Shown in pieces: positions 21,235-33,628 of a DNA stretch of 64,000 nt. A program made the translations under genes and the position numbers. The DNA comes from Ascaphus truei (taxonomy: Eukaryota > Chordata > Amphibia > Anura > Ascaphidae). The stretch spans positions 48,143,248 to 48,207,247 of the forward strand of contig CM071568.1 of NCBI GenBank assembly GCA_036426205.1. The letters are read 5' to 3'. The notes beneath the pieces were generated by a model. The model did not search any database, was not told the DNA's origin, and worked only from the letters and a program-made list of their open reading frames with translations. Numbering within the stretch: position 1 is the first letter of the stretch; the number at the start of each line of letters is the position of its first letter.

Positions 21235-24200
21235 TGTAACGCTCGGCCTGCCCACAAGCTAGACGAGACCCCGGGACTGAGTGGAAAGGAGTAATACCAC
21301 ACACCTGACAGTAGACGAGGCACGGCCAGTGTGGAAGTAGCGTAGATGGTCCGGGTAACGAATATTAAATGATACCGTACTTGACAGCTCGGCGAAGAAG
21401 GGTAAAGTTCGTAAGCCAAGGTTCGTGGATTGGAGAGAGCAGCGTAGTTGTGTCCGTAAGCCTGGGTCGTGGAGTGGAGAGAACAGCGTAGTAGATTGCC
21501 GGTGAGCTGTGTCCAGGGATTGTAGGTCTGCAGCGTAGAAAGTCCAAAGGCAGTCCAAAGGGTTCCAGAGAGCAGCGTAGTAATGTCCAAAGCAAAAGGC
21601 CAAATCCAGAGTCCAGAATTCCAGACAGGAACAGACACTGAAGACAGAGAGGCAGGCAAACGCAGACAGCAACCAAGGTACAGAAGCTATGAAGAGCAAA
21701 GAGGAAGTGGTGAAGGGGAATTAAATAGGAGCTAGGACCAATCAGGGGAAGGAGTGGATGGAGGAGCGGCCCGGAGAAAGGCCTGATAGGAGAGCAGAGT
21801 GTGAGAGTTTGGGACCAATAGAAGTGAGGAGGAAGAGAGGAGTGTCCTGAGTAGAGTCAGTAGGGAGATTACCAGAGGTTTGGAGTGGTCATAGAGAAGA
21901 GCATAGGGACGGACAAGGAAGAACAGAAAGGGAAGACAATTTTGGGGTTGGGGCCTTCAATTTGATATTTTTTGAAGAAGCCAGACCTTCTCTCCAGGAT
22001 GAACTTATGGCCCTCCTGACGCACCCTATCCGCTTGTTTCTTCTTGCCTTAACACACGGATTTTTGAAGAACTGCTTGAATTCCTTTTCCAGGACTCCTG
22101 TAAGAAGATACCCTCTCATCTGCTGCCAGGAACTAGGACCTGGAAGGATGCATGGAAGACGAGTAGGGTGAAAACTTGTATTTCCAAAACGTGTGTCTTG
22201 GTAGACTCGTTTTTGAGAGAGTTGATCGCGAATTCTGCCAAAGTAACTCACCACTATATCCTGAGAGTCCGAAGAAAACACAAAGCAAATACTGTTTCAA
22301 GGGACTGGTTCATTCGTTCATCTACCCATTCGTTTGTGGTTTAGCCTGAGGAAAAAAGAAGGGTAATGCCCAACTCTGGTAGAATGCAAGCCAGACTTTA
22401 AAACAATTGAGTACCCCGATCTGAACAACACCCCGGGACCCCACCATGAATGCAGAAATTTCCTTTTACAAAATGGTTGGCCAAATTCTGGAATTGGGTT
22501 AGCCCTTGAGGGGAAAAAAATGATCTTGCTTGAGCAATCTGTCGACAGTACAAGAATGGTAGTCATACCCATTAGACGGGGAGATCCCCGATGATCATAG
22601 AGATGTACTCCACGGACAGTCCGGAACGGGAGATGTGTAAAGACCGGAAGGTTTTTGACGAACAGACTTATTTTGTTGCACACGACTGGGCACGACGAGG
22701 TGAAGCCTCTGATGTCCTTGGAATGTTGGGCCCACCAGAAGTGCGCCAAATCAAATCATTGGTCTTCTTAAACCCGGGATGGCCAGCCGATTCTGAAGGT
22801 ATGGCCCTATTCCAGAATTTGAGATGAAAACGTGGAGGCCGCTGTAAAGACAATCATCGGTGATTTCCAGACCTTCAGGGACCTTTTTCTGAGATTCTCC
22901 AGAATCTTATCTAAAATGTCAGGAAGCGGCAGAGTAAAAATTGGGGGGAAAGAATATTCTCCGGGATATCTTGTGACTTTTCCTCAGTGATAAACTGGCG
23001 GGATAATGCATCCGCTTTGATATTCTTTGTCCGCAGGATATAAGAGATGGTGAAGTTAAACCTTGAAAAGAACAGCGCCCAACGCTTGACGGGGACAAGG
23101 CAACGAGCACCTTCAATTTAAGTGTAACGGGTATTCCACCCCACCCATCGCAGATATAGTGGGTGGGGCGGGGAACTTAGTGTTACCAGTGATGTGCTTA
23201 CTGTTAGGCTCACAGGAGGCTGAGCTTCCGCAAGGGGGAACCTGGGGCAATTATATTAGGAGTAACCCTGTACTCGTTGTCATCGCCTCAACCTCGTGGT
23301 TCCTAGCAGAGCAGGAATTGTTTCCTCGCGGACACATTAATATCACTCCACACAACGTATGTAAACAATCAATGACTTTACTTGTGACATAGAAGTACTT
23401 GCCATATACAACCAGAAGCAATGCATTGTATAACAGTGTCCCTCCCTAGAGGAGACACTATCAACCGCGTCCGCAGGACGCTACACTTCCCTCACAAACC
23501 CACCGGATGATCCCACCCGTTTCCCGTAGCCCCCACACAGTATTACCCCACCTTCAAGTGAGATGTGTATGTGTGACGGCGCCACTAGGTCCCTGTGAAT
23601 GTGAGAGAACTCTTGGTGCACTTGTGGATTACCTGCCGGCCACTCCGTTGCCCGGACCTGCCAGGGACTCACAAAGTACTGAAGGCTGATGTCGGCAATG
23701 AGGGCTACCATCCGGGGCGTTCCCACCCGATGGCTACTGCAATGACAGCGAAGGTCTGAGCCAAACCTCTAGACGGACGCGCAGCTTCTGCTGTGTCCCT
23801 AACTGGCTCTAGAAGATAAGTGCAGGGTCCCTAACTATAGGCTGTCCCTGACAACATCACACTACTGATGACTCGGGCTATCTGGGGCCTTGGGGGGCTG
23901 CGGCTGCCGAGTGCAGGGAGTCAACTGACTCCTGCCCCTAACATCCTTCCCTTGGCTATTTCTGACTGACTGCATGCTGCAAGCCCGCGAAATGTATCTC
24001 TTTCCTTCTTCAGGGCCATCCTCCAGCCCTTTTGCTCCCTGGCGTCACGTGGGGTGCTCAGAGGCTCTGGGACTTATAGTCCCTTCCAAGAGCCTTCCCT
24101 GGTAGGTTGGGTTCGCGCGCTCCTTCTGCACGTGCCAACTCTTACGGGCCGCCTGCTGCTACCTAGCTTTCTTCCCACTCGCCCCTCACATGCGCGATCG

Positions 24201-25623
24201 CTGCATCGTGCCACCCCCTCCGCATGGCGCCTGCGCCACCGGTATGGCGCCGAACCTCCTAAGTCTCCCGCTCCCTGCTCCGGCCCCCACCTTGGAAGCA
24301 CCGGTGGTCCTTCACTGGCTCCTGCGTACCCGCGATCGCGCTGCCTCCAAGGAGGGAGGTCTCTAGAACCGCTGGGGACCAGGGCTACATAGAAAAGATT
24401 TTGTGGTCCGTCAGGATCGAAATGGTTCCTTGGTTCCTTCCAGAGATGCTCCACTCTTTAAAGCCATCTTTATGGCTAACATTCCCTATTCCCCCATGAC
24501 TCGTAATTTTTTTCTGCAAAAAAACCCACAAGGGTGTATGTTTCTTCGGGTGTCCTTGAAAGAAACCGGCACCAGCTCCTACTTCGGAGGCGTCAACTTC
24601 CAAGTAAAGGGAGGGTGGGATGGGAATGTCTCAGAATAGGAGCTGATACAAAGGCTTTTTTAAGAGATTCGAAGCGCCCGTTGCTCCAATGGCCATGAGG
24701 ATGGATCGGACCTTTTTTGGTAAGGCCGTATGGTTGCACCAGGAAAAAGGCAGTTAATTTTCCTGTAATGTTTGCGAAGCCAGGAAGCGCTGGATCGCCT
24801 TTAAGGAGTTAGGTTGAGGCCATTCGAGTACGGAATTGAGCCTCCCAGATCCTGGTGAAGCCTTGATCCTGACATGTATCCCAGGAAGGCTAGTGGGATT
24901 GGATGAAGACACCTTCCCATCTGGGCATAGAGTTGTTGCCCTAACCTAGAGAGCCACATCTTGTAGCGAATGTGTTCTTTGGGGTTTTTGAAAAAATGAG
25001 GATATCCTCCAAATAGATAATCACAAAAGAGTTCAATAGGTCCCAAACCTTATTCATAAAGTCTTGGAAGACTGCCGCGGGCATTGCACAACCCTAATGC
25101 ATCACCAGGTACTCATAAGACCGCTGCATGTGTTGAACGCGGTCTTCCACCGTCTCCACTGCAGAGCGAATCAGTTTTGTATGCTCCTCGTAGGTTCAAG
25201 TTTGGAAAAAATGGTCGCACCGTGCAGCCTATTGAAGAGACAGGCATAAGAGGCAAGTTTATCATTTTTGATGGTAATTTTGTTTAGGCCAACAATCGAT
25301 GCACGGCGAAGCGTCCCATCCTCTTCTTTACAAAAAGAATCCGGCTCCAGCGGGACTGATTCCGAATGAGCAGCCCTTGCAAGGTTTTCAGAGATTACTC
25401 GGACATGGCCTCAGTCCTCACCGATAAGATAAGCCTGGCCTTGGGAAATGGAGCCCAGTAATTAGTCCTATCGGGCAGTAGAAAAGGAGATGGGGAAGCT
25501 CCTCGATTTGGCCTCTCTGAAGACATCCAGGAACTCGATAAGACTTCGTAAGGTGACGTCTTGTGGGTGGACGAGGTCGCGTACAGCCATTCCCCCGCCA
25601 ATGCGGGTGTGACAGACCACTTC
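21235..25623 (-). mobile_element. Chromovirus, first (truncated, error-laden) copy
   Basis: This matches 30368-34922 of the second copy: partial 3' LTR, integrase, RNase H interrupted by a solo LTR, and reverse transcriptase, all on the minus strand. Single-base indels break almost every frame; for example, the integrase frame open at 31944-31498 is in pieces at about 22750-22320. It ends in the protease region at the duplication junction. Confidence 0.9.
23123..24389 (-). repeat. Solo LTR inside the chromovirus, first copy
   Basis: Begins TGTAACGGGTATTCC and ends AGGGCTACA, preceded by TAAG at 23119-23122; the right-hand duplication is damaged (TAG). It corresponds to 32316-33628 and lacks scattered bases. 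Confidence 0.85.
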
Positions 25624-26439
25624 TATCTGTGATAAACTGTAAGTCATTGCATAGATATAATTAATTGCACTGGCCTTTAGTTTAGAGGGAGTCTCTCTAA
25701 CAGTAACTCTTCATATATCTGTGCAGTGTTTGTATCATACAGCTAATACATCGGTAGCACCCATGGTGGGTGACGTTTTGAGTATTATTCAGTACTGATT
25801 ATAGTGGTGAAGTTATACTCTATTGCTGGGAAGGGACACTATTACTTAACCTATCTAGTATATTTATATTCTGATTCTCTAGAATGTGCAAGTGTATAAT
25901 ACCTTCAGCCTGCTAATTAAGATGTGGGCCGAACGAGGAACCCACTAGTTCTAGACAGAATTTACTCTGCAGTAAATATGATATAAGAGTTCAAGCATCA
26001 GAGTGCAGTATTCAAATTACGCAACCCGTATACCACAAATCAGTGCAAAACGTGTTGTGGGGAACTATGAACACATGCACTGAGTAACCAACTTCATTAT
26101 GTGCATCCTAACGTGGTTACATATAGCACACACTGTATATCATACACACCTTAGGATTTCTTTTGTAGGAGTATGAATATTGTAATATTCCTATACAGTG
26201 AGCAGAAGCTTTCAGTTAAGTCTGCTTAATTAGACTATATACTGGATTTAGATAAGTTATCTTTCCAGACATAGAAGTTAACTTACACTCTGTAGCTTAG
26301 CACGGCTAGCGCTATTATTTAGGTTTTATTCCAGTTTGTGTTTTCTAAATAATCAATAAAATGTTGTTCTTTTATCACTAGTGGAGGTGAGTGCATCTCA
26401 TGGGATCTTTCCCATCTATAATATTCACACACAGCCCAC

Positions 26440-26694
26440 TGACAGACAATGAATCACAAATATGACAGACACTGAATCACAAATAGCACACACAGCACAC
26501 GCACAGACACTGAATCACAAATATCACACACATCACACTCAAACACTGAATCACAAATAGCACACACAGCACACTCACAGACCCTGAATCACAAACTGCA
26601 CACACAGCACACTAACAGACACAATCACAAACAGCATACACAGCACACTCACAGACACAATCACAAACAGCATACACAGCACACTGACAGACAC
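26440..26694. repeat. CA-rich minisatellite, second copy
   Basis: Six or so units of about 36-38 bp of the gaatcacaaatagcacacac type, ending at GGGGCCTCATGCAGTAAGC (26695-26713). The array is longer than the first copy. Confidence 0.85.
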
Positions 26695-28084
26695 GGGGCC
26701 TCATGCAGTAAGCCCCGATAAGGCTTTTTCGGCATTTTAAAATAATAAAACACGACAATCCAGGGGTCTTCTAGTTGTAATCCATCTTCATCTGTATTCT
26801 TCTACTACTTCCGGTCTTCTGCCGTCGTGCCACGCCCTGGTCTTCTTTCTCAGAGGAGGTCCTCCTCCTCGCGTCTGGCTTCAAAATGAGACGACATAGC
26901 GCTTTTAAAGGCCTATGACGTCACATTTTCGTCATATGGTTCCCACGGCCCTGATTGGGGTTAGTGATTGGGCCCTGATTGGGATTGACTGAGTTGGATC
27001 CACAAAGGGATCCCTTAAGAAGCAGCAGAGTGCAATCCAGCACACAGATCTCAAGCAAAGATACCTTGTCCGTGCAGTGTACTTACATATGGCCGTGTAA
27101 GTACTACTTTATATTATTTTTGTTTATCCTAAATTCCATCACCTCCCCCAGCACTGCATTGCTTAAAGGCATACTACTTAATGTGTCCCAGTGAGCATTG
27201 CTCACCCATGTGGGCATTTGTCATCTGATTCCTGTTGTGTTTGATTCTCTGCGGCTCCCCTTACTCTCGTTAACTTTGTTTCTGAGGATCCTGGTTAGAC
27301 CCATAGGGTCGAGCTGCAGCCGCTGGTCATTGCAGTAGTGCACCCACCATTCGAGCGCATTAGATGCCTGTGTACAGTAACTTGACCATTTTATTCTGTG
27401 CCACGGAGAGCGCCGTAGTTTTTTCTTCGTCACTATAATACTGCAGCCGCGTCCTTAGATGACGGCCCATTTCATGGTCGCGATGCGCAGGGGTAAAGTC
27501 CTGATTGGAACACACAATCCCAACGCGTGATGATGCCACGTGTACGGACCACCCTCCTACAGAAGCCGGCAACATCTTTGCAGGATAGGAAGCGCATGCG
27601 CAGACAGCGGGTGGGGAATGCAATGCCGGGTGGTTGCTAGGGGAATGGGCGTCCCTTGTAACCGCTGTCAACGGTGATCAAATCCAGTGCTTGGTGGGTA
27701 GGCAGCCTGGGTCAGGGAATAGATCCACTGTTAGACTGATGCCACAAGTTCTGAGGCAGTAAAAAACATAAAAACACCAATGTGCAAAATAAAAGCCATA
27801 CAATAATGGAATCAGAAATGTCCCAAAATGGGACACGAGCAGGAAAGGATCATGCAGGCCCATCCGTAATGGGGTAACTGAAGGTTATGGGAAGCCCCTC
27901 CTTTGGACCACAGAAAGCCATAGTAGCATGTAGCCCCCTGGGGTATGTAGATCATCCTTCTCCAGGAGGTCTTTCCTTTTCCCCACTTGGGTAAGAAGAG
28001 ATGATGACAAAAGTAGGGAAGCCAAAACACCCCAGTGGTGCATGAGGGTCTTGGTTCCACACCTTCAATGGGAGATAACCCAGC

Positions 28085-28212
28085 CAGACCCAATGCGGTG
28101 CATGTGCGCGGTGTGTAATAGAGTGAGGGGGCGATCTCCGGCACAGAAACGTAGATCAATGATGACCTTCCAAGCGCCTCTTACACCCCGTGCACATGCA
28201 CCGCATTGGGAT
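28085..28212. repeat. Inverted repeat (long stem-loop), second copy
   Basis: CCCAATGCGGTGCATGTGC against GTGCACATGCACCGCATTGG, about 80 bp apart, as in the first copy at 18970-19100. Confidence 0.75.
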
Positions 28213-28877
28213 TTTATTTCTTCCTCTGTAAGACATCTCTTTGATAAAATGTATTACCAATTTTTCATCCGTCGTGTCAAAGATCTTCTCAGATGCATTT
28301 CGATGGTTTCTTCTCCCTCTTCTCATGGGTCTCGAACTTGTCCACGAGGTTTGTTGAGCATCCTTTATTCCAATGTTTCATCGTAAAAAGATACAGTTGA
28401 TACTTTTTCATAGTCGTTTCCCAATGACTCGATGCTGAGTCACCTGATTTGTTTTAAAATAGATTGCGTCTTCTTAGTTCATACTTTTGATAGCCTTTAT
28501 TATTTTTTCTTTGTTTATAAAGGACTCCGCCCAGTTGGTAATCACTGTGATTTCTCTTTAATTTAACTTGTTTTCTTTCAGCCACTGTAACATGGCTTGC
28601 AGAGAATTCATTTTCTCATCCATATCACTTCAAACATCTTTGGGGAAGGTTAATTGAATATTGTCTCTTACAACCATGATTTGTGCCTTAATCAAGCCTT
28701 GTTCATTGTTACGCTCATCAATTAGTAATCTCATTAATTTAAACGAACACTGTGACAAAATCTCCTCCCATGACTGCATAAACTCTCTCAACATTCTTTT
28801 GTACAGTTGAAACAACTTAATCAATTGAATTTACACACATATACGACCCACCCAATAAAAGTAGATTTTTTTATATT

Positions 28878-29059
28878 ACACTATATATATATATATATAA
28901 AATAATATATATATAAATAAAGGGAGTTGACCGCGTTTAAGGAAACAAAAGAAAAAAAGACACTGATTGGAGATAACAATACAATATACCTAAATGTTCT
29001 TGTTCTTCCGTCTCTCTCACCACACACCACAGCACACACACGCACACACACACACACCA

Positions 29060-29146
<87 letters not shown>
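28878..29146. repeat. (AT)n and (CA)n microsatellites, second copy
   Basis: AT units at about 28880-28918 and a nearly pure (CA)n of about 50 units at 29036-29145. Confidence 0.92.
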
Positions 29147-30154
29147 CCCCTTTATACACACAAATACATAAGGCAGTCCCCCTCAACACACACAAACTCT
29201 GCAGCTCTCCCCCCATTTATAAAAACAAAAACACAGCAAAGCCCCCCCCCCAATGTTGTACCAGACATGCAGAACTCCATCAAAACATCCCAGAACACTA
29301 ACAACAACACACACACAGTGGTAAAAGTAGATTTTTATTCATACAGGTACTCACCCCCCCCCCCCTTATAGGCAACATTGCGAGCCTCCCCCCATCGTTC
29401 ACAACTCCTTGCTCCCACCCCCTCTTGTTCAACATACAAACATACATATACCAGAAACATAAAAATCAAACCTGTCTACAATGACACTAATATATAATGC
29501 AAATGAGCCCAAGCCACGTGAGAGTGAGGGGTGCAAACACCCAAGTACACATAAACCCTAGTTGTAACAGGAAGGAAGAGGTGCTGGGAATGCTATATGG
29601 CACAAAAACAGACCTTAGGCACTAAAATTCTCCCGTGTACTCCTCGTGACAGGGCTGGGCTCAAACAGCAACACAGTCAGACCGTCGTCACGGCCGTGCG
29701 TCGCTGCGTAATGATGTCACCAACGCGTTTCGTGTCACATAACACTTCTGGAATTTCTATAGCCTTATATTTTTAGCCTATAAGAAACAACAGAAGTTTA
29801 ATGTATATTTTAGTACCTACTATTAGTTCTACGCATTTCATCGATTCTAAGACGCACCTTTTTTCCCCATTTTCACATGTCTGAAATAGGTATGAGTCTT
29901 AGAATCGATGTACAAAAAAACAAAAAAAACGGCTAGTGGGCGCTGCAACTTTCAGCGTTTTACTAAAAGGCACGGTTGCCGGCTGCTAGAAACACTGCCC
30001 CCCCGCCCGCTCCCCCCCCTGTGACTCACAGTTGATGATGCTTGCTTGCTGTGAAGAGCTTGCCCCCATGCAATGCACACGAATGCACACGAGGCCTTCA
30101 CCTGCCCCCTCTGCGACTCACAGCTGTGGCTGCCGGCACCATGAGCCCTCCCCC

Positions 30155-30367
30155 CCCCCCGTGTGTGTGTCTGTGTGTGTGTGTGTGTCTGTCTGTCTGT
30201 GTCTCTGTTTGTGTGTGTACATGTGTCTCTGTGTGTTTGTGTGTTTGTCTCTGTGTGTGTGTGTGCCTCTGTGTGTCCCTCTGTTCTCTCCCTCCCCCCT
30301 TCCTCCATTCTCTCCCTCCCCCCTTACCTCCATTCTCTCCCTCCCCCTTTCCTCCATTCTCTCCTTC
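30155..30367. repeat. GT- and CT-rich pyrimidine tract, second copy
   Basis: (GT)n and ctgt units from about 30162, then ctccattctctccctccccc-like units of about 21-23 bp up to the LTR start at 30368. Confidence 0.88.
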
Positions 30368-31090
30368 TGTAACGCTCGGCCTGCCCACAAGCTAGACGAG
30401 ACCCCGGGACTGAGGTGGAAAGGAGTAATACCACACACCTGACAGTAGACGGAGGCACGGCCGGAGTGTGGAAGTAGCGTAGATGGTCCGGGTAACAAGA
30501 ATATTAAATGATACCGTACTTGACAGCTCCGGCGAAGAAGGGTAAAGTTCGTAAGCCAAGGGTCGTGGATTGGAGAGAGCAGCGTAGTTGTGTCCGTAAG
30601 CCTGGGTCGTGGAGTGGAGAGAACAGCGTAGTAGATTGCTCGTGAGCTGTGTCCAGGGATTGTAGGTCTGCAGCGTAGAAAGTCCAAAGCGAAGTCCAAA
30701 GGGTTCCAGAGAGCAGCGTAGTAATGTCCAAAGCAAAAGGCCAAATCCAGGGAGGTCAGCAGAATTTCCAGGGACAGGAACAGACACTGAAAGACAAGAG
30801 AGGCCAGGCAACAGCAGACAGCACCAAGGTACAGAAGCTATGAAGAGCAAAGAGGAAGTGGTGAAGGGGAATTAAATAGGGAGCTAGGACCAATCAGGGG
30901 AAGGGGAGTGATGGAGGAGCGGCCCGGAGAAAGGCCTGATAGGAGAGCAGAGTGTGAGAGTTTGGGACCAATAGAAGTGAGGGGAGGAAGAGAGGAGTGG
31001 CCTGAGTAAGAGTCAGATAGGGGAGAATTACCAGAGGCTTTGGGAGTGGTCAGAGTAAGGAGAGGAGCAGAGGGACGGACAAGGGAAGGA
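30368..31090 (-). repeat. Partial 3' LTR of the minus-strand chromovirus
   Basis: Matches 36290 to about 36990 of the 5' LTR, including GTGTTACA/GCGTTACA at the end. The remaining LTR start (equivalent to about 36990-37269) is missing. It carries a 16-bp segment after the TATTTAAT box that the 5' LTR lacks. Confidence 0.85.
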
Positions 31091-32315
31091 ACAGAAAGGG
31101 AAGACAATTTAGGGGTTGGGGCCTTCAATTTGATATTTTTTGAAGAAAGCCAGACCTTCTCTCCAGGGATGAACTTATGGCCCTCCTGACGGAGCCTATC
31201 CGCTTGTTTCTTCTGCCTTAACACGGATTTTTGAAGAACTGCTTGAATCCTTTTCCATGACTCCTGTAAGGAAGATACCCTCTCATCTGCTGCCGGAACT
31301 ATGGACCTGGAAGGATGCATGGGAAGACGAGTAGGGTGAAAACTGTTATTTACAAAAAACGGTGATTCTTGAGTAGACTCGTTTTTGAGAGAGTTGATCG
31401 CGAATTCTGCCCAAGGGAGTAACTCAGCCCAATTATCCTGAGAGTCCGAAGAAAAACAAAGCAAATACTGTTCAAGGGACTGGTTCATTCGTTCAGTCTA
31501 CCCATTCGTTTGGGGGTGGTAGCCTGAGGAAAAAAGAAGGGTAATGCCCAAGCTCTGGGAGAATGCACGCCAGAATTTAGAAACAAATTGAGTACCCCGA
31601 TCTGAGACAACGGACCACGGGACACCATGAATGCAGAAAATTTCCTTTACAAAAATGTTGGCCAAAGTACTGGAATTGGGTAGACCCTTGAGGGGAAAAA
31701 AATGAGCTTGCTTGGAGAATCTGTCGACAGTTACAAGAATGGTAGTCATACCATTAGACGGGGGAAGATCCACGATGAAGTCCATAGAGATGTGACTCCA
31801 CGGACAGTCCGGAACCGGGAGAGGTTGTAGAAGACCGGAAGGTTTTTGACGAACAGACTTATTTTGTGCACAGACTGGGCACGACGAGGTGAAGGCTCTG
31901 ATGTCCTTGGACATGTTGGGCCACCAGAAGGTTCGCCAAATCAAATCATTGGTCTTCTTAAACCCGGGATGGCCAGCCGATCTGAAGGTATGGCCCTATT
32001 CCAGAATTTTGAGATGAAAACGTGGAGCCGCGTAAAGACGATCATCGGGGATTTCCAGACCTTCAGGGACCTTTGTCTGAGATTCCAGAATCTTATCTAA
32101 AATGTCAAAGGAAGCGGCAGAGATAAAAAATTGGGGGGAAAGAATATTCTCCGGGATATCTTGTGACTTTTCCTCAGTGATAAACTGGCGGGATAATGCA
32201 TCCGCTTTGATATTCTTTGTCCCAGGAATATAAGAGATGGTGAAGTTAAACCTTGAAAAGAACAGCGCCCAACGAGCTTGACGGGGACCAAGGCGACGAG
32301 CACCTTCAATGTAAG
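30836..32315 (-). pseudogene. Retroelement integrase, one nonsense codon, C terminus deleted
   Basis: On the minus strand, after the end of RNase H ([24 protein letters not shown]), come the zinc-binding Cys pair CPVCAQNK (about 31875), MDFIVDLP, VSDRGTQF and HPQTNG, then a TAG stop at about 31500, then TERMNQSLEQY in the same frame to about 31488. The stop can be explained by one C-to-T change in a Gln codon just before the catalytic Glu. After WLSSKNIKLKAPTPKLSS (about 31165-31110) the frame enters LTR sequence. The expected GPY/F module and chromodomain are absent. Confidence 0.88.
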
Positions 32316-33628
32316 TGTAACGGGTATTCCACCTCACCCAATCGCAGATATAGTGTGGGTGCGGGGAACTTAGTGTTACCAGGTGTGGTGCTTTACCTGT
32401 TAGGCTCACAGGAGGGCTGAGCTTCCGCAAGGGGGAACCTGGGGCAATTATATTAGGAGTAACCCTGTACTCGGTGCAGCGCCTCCACCTTCGATGGTTC
32501 CTAGCAGAGCAGGAATTGTTCCTCGCAGGACACATTAATATCACTCCACACAACGTATGTAAACAATCAATGACTTTACTTGTGAGCATAGAACGTACTT
32601 GCATATAATAACCATAAGCAGATGCATGTATATTAACAGGTGTCCCTCCCTAGAGGAGACACTATCAACCGCGTCGCGCAGGACGCTACCTTCCCTCACA
32701 AACCCCACCGGATGATCCCACCCAGTGTCCAGTAGCCCCACACAGTATTACCCCACCCTTCAAGTGAGATGTGTATGTGTGACTGCGCAGCCACTAGGTC
32801 CCATGTGAATGTGAGAGAACTCGTTGGTGCACTTGTGGATTACCTGCCGGACACTCCGGTGCCCGGACCTGCCAAGGGACTTCACAAAGGATCTGAAGGC
32901 TGATGTCGGCTGAATGTAGGAGCTACCATCCGGGGCGTTCCCACCCGGATGGCTACTGCAATGACAGCGAAGGTCTGAGCCCAAACCTCTAGACGGACGC
33001 GCAGCTTCTGCTGTGTCCCTAACTGGCTCTAGAAAGTAAGTGGCAGGGTCCCTAACCTAAGGGCTGTCCCTGACACAACTCACACTACTGGATGACTCAG
33101 GGCTAGCTGGGGCCTTGGGGGCTGCTGGCCTAGTGCAGGGAGTCACTGACTCCTGCACCCTACCTCCTTCCCTTGGCTAGTTCTGACTGACTGCATGCTG
33201 CAAGCCCGCGAAATGTATCTCTTTTCCCTTGCAGGGCCATCCTCCAGCCCTATTGGCTCCCTGGCGTCACGTGGGGTGCTGCAGAGGCTCATGGGACTTA
33301 TAGTCCCTTCCAAGAGCCTTCCCTGGTAGGTTAGGGTTCGCGCGCTCCTTTCTGCACGTGCGCAACTCTTACGGGCCGCCTGCTGCTACCTAGCTTCTTC
33401 CCTACTCTGCCCCTCACATTGCGCGATCGCGCCGCATGCGTGCACACCCGCAATGGCGGCCCCGCTAACCGGGTATGGCGCCGAACCTCCTAAGGCTCTC
33501 ACCGCTCCCTGCTCCGGCCCCCACCTTTGGAAGCAGCCGGTGGGTCCGTCACTGGCTCCGGCGGTACCCGCGATCGCGCTGCTCCAAAGGAGGGAGGTCT
33601 CTAGGAACCGCTGGGGACCAGGGCTACA
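32316..33628 (-). repeat. Solo LTR inserted in the RNase H domain
   Basis: 1313 bp, TGTAACGGG...GGGCTACA, flanked by a 4-bp duplication TAAG (32312-32315 and 33629-33632). The interrupted coding sequence reads [10 protein letters not shown] on one side and YIEGARRL on the other, so the insertion site is exact. The TG/CA ends, 4-bp duplication and internal strings such as GGTGCAGCGCCTCCACCT are shared with the 757-ORF element's LTRs, so it is probably a related but distinct family. No internal region remains, as expected after LTR-LTR recombination. Confidence 0.9.

Larger units (their letters stand above)
16556..25623. repeat. Tandem duplication, first copy (about 9.07 kb)
   Basis: From TATCTGTGATAA onward the sequence re-runs from 25624 in the same order: spacer, minisatellite, TIR-like motif, AT, CA and CT/GT tracts, chromovirus LTR, integrase, solo LTR, RT. 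The copy ends inside the chromovirus protease, where it joins directly to the start of the second copy. Against the second copy it shows many single-base deletions and few substitutions, and it is about 2.5 percent shorter. That pattern suits uncorrected long reads more than evolutionary divergence. Confidence 0.93.

Noticed and set aside
20827..21699. Long minus-strand frames of up to 229 codons
   Set aside because: They run through the CT/GT tract and the chromovirus LTR, which is open by composition; the same happens at 30118-30850.
28881..29371. Several overlapping open frames of up to 125 codons
   Set aside because: Same microsatellite effect as at 19897; no domain.
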